The translations under genes were made by a program, and so were the position numbers. Shown here piece after piece: positions 62,711 to 64,000 of a stretch of DNA of 64,000 nt. Source of the stretch: Arabiibacter massiliensis (GTDB lineage Bacteria; Actinomycetota; Coriobacteriia; Coriobacteriales; Eggerthellaceae); assembly GCF_900169505.1 (NCBI RefSeq), contig NZ_LT827021.1, positions 3,131,400 to 3,195,399 of the forward strand. Reading direction: 5' to 3'. Position 1 is the stretch's first letter. Each line of letters starts with the position of its first letter. Under the pieces are notes generated by a model. That model had not been told where the DNA came from. It was given only the letters and a program-made list of their open reading frames with translations, and searched no databases.

Positions 62711-62716
62711 TATACT
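62711..62716 (+). promoter_or_regulatory. -10 element of pyruvate:ferredoxin oxidoreductase gene
   Basis: TATACT with TTACTG 16 bases upstream (62689-62694) gives a weak but plausible promoter, and a leader of about 50 bases. Confidence 0.5.
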
Positions 62717-62771
62717 CTGTTGCACGAATGGCTCTTTGAGCGAGGGGCATCCCTTCAAAGGAGAGGAAACT

Positions 62772-64000
62772 ATGGCACGAGAATTCAAATCGATGGACGG
62801 CAACAACGCCGCGGCGTACGTCTCCTACGCGTTCACCGAGGTGGCGGGCATCTATCCCATCACGCCGTCGAGCCCCATGGCCGACCTCGTGGACCAGTGG
62901 TCCGCTGCGGGCAAGAAGAACATCTTCGGCACCACGGTGAAGGTGTGCGAGATGCAGTCCGAGGGCGGCGCCGCGGGCGCGGTGCACGGCTCGCTCGCCG
63001 CCGGTGCGCTGACCACCACCTACACGGCCTCCCAGGGCCTGCTCCTCATGATCCCCAACATGTACAAGATCGCCGCCGAGCAGCTGCCGTGCGTCCTCCA
63101 TGTGAGCGCGCGCACCGTGGCCACCCAGGCGCTCTCCATCTTCGGCGACCACTCCGACGTCATGGCCTGCCGCCAGACCGGCTTCGCCATGCTCGCCGAG
63201 ACCAACGTCCAGGAGGTCATGGACCTTTCCGCCGTGGCGCATCTGGCCGCCATCAAGGGCCGCGTGCCGTTCATCAACTTCTTCGACGGCTTCCGCACGT
63301 CGCATGAGGTGCAGAAGATCGCCGTGTGGGACTACGACGACCTGGCCGAGATGTGCGACATGGGCGCGGTGCGCGAGTTCCGCGAGCACGCGCTCAACCC
63401 CGAGCGCCCCGCCATGCGCGGCAGCCACGAGAACGGCGACGTCTTCTTCCAGCACCGCGAGGCCTGCAACGGCGTGTACGACGCGCTGCCGGCCGTGGTC
63501 GAGGACTACATGCACCAGGTGAACGCCAAGCTCGGCACGAACTACGAGCTGTTCAACTACTACGGCGCGCCCGACGCCGACCGCGTGATCGTGGCCATGG
63601 GCTCGTTCTGCGACGTGGTGGAGGAGGTCGTGGACTACCTCAACGCCAACGGCCAGAAGGTGGGCCTCGTGAAGGTGCGCCTGTACCGCCCGTTCGTGAG
63701 CGAGAAGTTCGTGGCGGCGCTCCCCGCCACCGTGCAGAAGATCGCCGTCATGGATCGCACGAAGGAGCCGGGCGCGCTCGGCGAGCCGCTGTACATGGAC
63801 GTCGTGAACGCGCTTGCGCACGAGGGCCGCGCGAACCTCACCGTGGTGGGCGGCCGCTACGGCCTGGCCTCGAAGGACACCCCGCCCTCCAGCGTGTTCG
63901 CCATCTACACCGAGCTCGAGAAGGACGCCCCGGCGCGCGAGTTCACCGTGGGCATCGTCGACGACGTCACCAACCTGTCCCTGCCCGAGGATCCGGCCAG
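62772..64000 (+). CDS. nifJ: Pyruvate:ferredoxin (flavodoxin) oxidoreductase, N-terminal part
   Basis: The reading frame stays open to the window edge (about 409 residues, perhaps a third of the protein). It shows domain I of the homodimeric enzyme (MAREFKSMDGNNAAAYVSYAF, GIYPITPSSPMADLVDQW, EGGAAGAVHGSLAAGALTTTYTASQGLLLMIPNMYK) and the start of domain II (VIVAMGSFCDVVEEVVDYLN, KVRLYRPF). It converts pyruvate and CoA to acetyl-CoA, CO2 and reduced ferredoxin in anaerobes. AAAGGAGAGG precedes the ATG. The 3' end is outside the window. Confidence 0.95.
   Translation, partial: MAREFKSMDGNNAAAYVSYAFTEVAGIYPITPSSPMADLVDQWSAAGKKNIFGTTVKVCEMQSEGGAAGAVHGSLAAGALTTTYTASQGLLLMIPNMYKIAAEQLPCVLHVSARTVATQALSIFGDHSDVMACRQTGFAMLAETNVQEVMDLSAVAHLAAIKGRVPFINFFDGFRTSHEVQKIAVWDYDDLAEMCDMGAVREFREHALNPERPAMRGSHENGDVFFQHREACNGVYDALPAVVEDYMHQVNAKLGTNYELFNYYGAPDADRVIVAMGSFCDVVEEVVDYLNANGQKVGLVKVRLYRPFVSEKFVAALPATVQKIAVMDRTKEPGALGEPLYMDVVNALAHEGRANLTVVGGRYGLASKDTPPSSVFAIYTELEKDAPAREFTVGIVDDVTNLSLPEDPA

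Overview
The window is a high-GC chromosomal segment from a Gram-positive anaerobe, most likely a gut Coriobacteriia/Eggerthellaceae species (Eggerthella- or Gordonibacter-like). The evidence is: Actinobacterial-type ribosomal proteins (zinc-type S14); a Tat-exported flavin reductase paired with a membrane-anchored pentaheme cytochrome; large polytopic membrane proteins ending in a LuxR helix-turn-helix next to reductase genes; an Old-Yellow-Enzyme-type reductase with a Tat lipoprotein signal; and pyruvate:ferredoxin oxidoreductase. The genus is inferred from gene content, not proven.

Layout. 1-1961: end of an S10 operon (rpsJ-rplC-rplD-rplW) closed by a strong terminator. 1962-16100: about 14 kb of non-ribosomal genes lying where rplW-rplB are usually adjacent: an Abi_2 protein, a LuxR-type membrane regulator divergent from a flavin reductase/cytochrome pair, an ABC exporter with a long coiled-coil permease, a divergent trigger factor and an EAL protein. 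16101-25413: rplB to secY, restarted by a strong promoter, with further internal promoter-like sites before rplE and rplO and a terminator after secY. 25553-33841: a giant InlB-repeat surface protein between secY and adk, which are normally neighbours. 34246-39619: adk, a polytopic membrane protein, nagB and a YfcC-type transporter. 39926-43711: an OYE-type reductase with its own LuxR-type regulator. 44141-46461: nagA with a two-HTH regulator. 46807-51270: a glycine-rich solenoid surface protein with an LAxTG-type anchor, and a diguanylate cyclase. 51449-62428: a sialic-acid-type catabolic operon (lyase, AGE epimerase, ROK-like kinase), a low-GC lipoprotein/XRE pair, and an oligopeptide-class ABC importer containing a fused permease-ATPase. 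62772-64000: 5' part of pyruvate:ferredoxin oxidoreductase.

How the genes fit together. The lyase, epimerase, kinase, NagA and NagB would together convert N-acetylneuraminate to pyruvate and fructose-6-phosphate, and the importer has the subunit plan of Sat-type sialic acid transporters; pyruvate could then feed the oxidoreductase at the right edge. This is inference from gene content. Two regulator/reductase modules suggest inducible anaerobic respiration of small molecules.

A second theme is non-coding structure: at least nine long inverted-repeat elements (arms 15-35 bp, total 31-181 bp) lie between genes, mostly at operon ends. No tRNA, rRNA, CRISPR array, insertion sequence or transposase gene was recognised.
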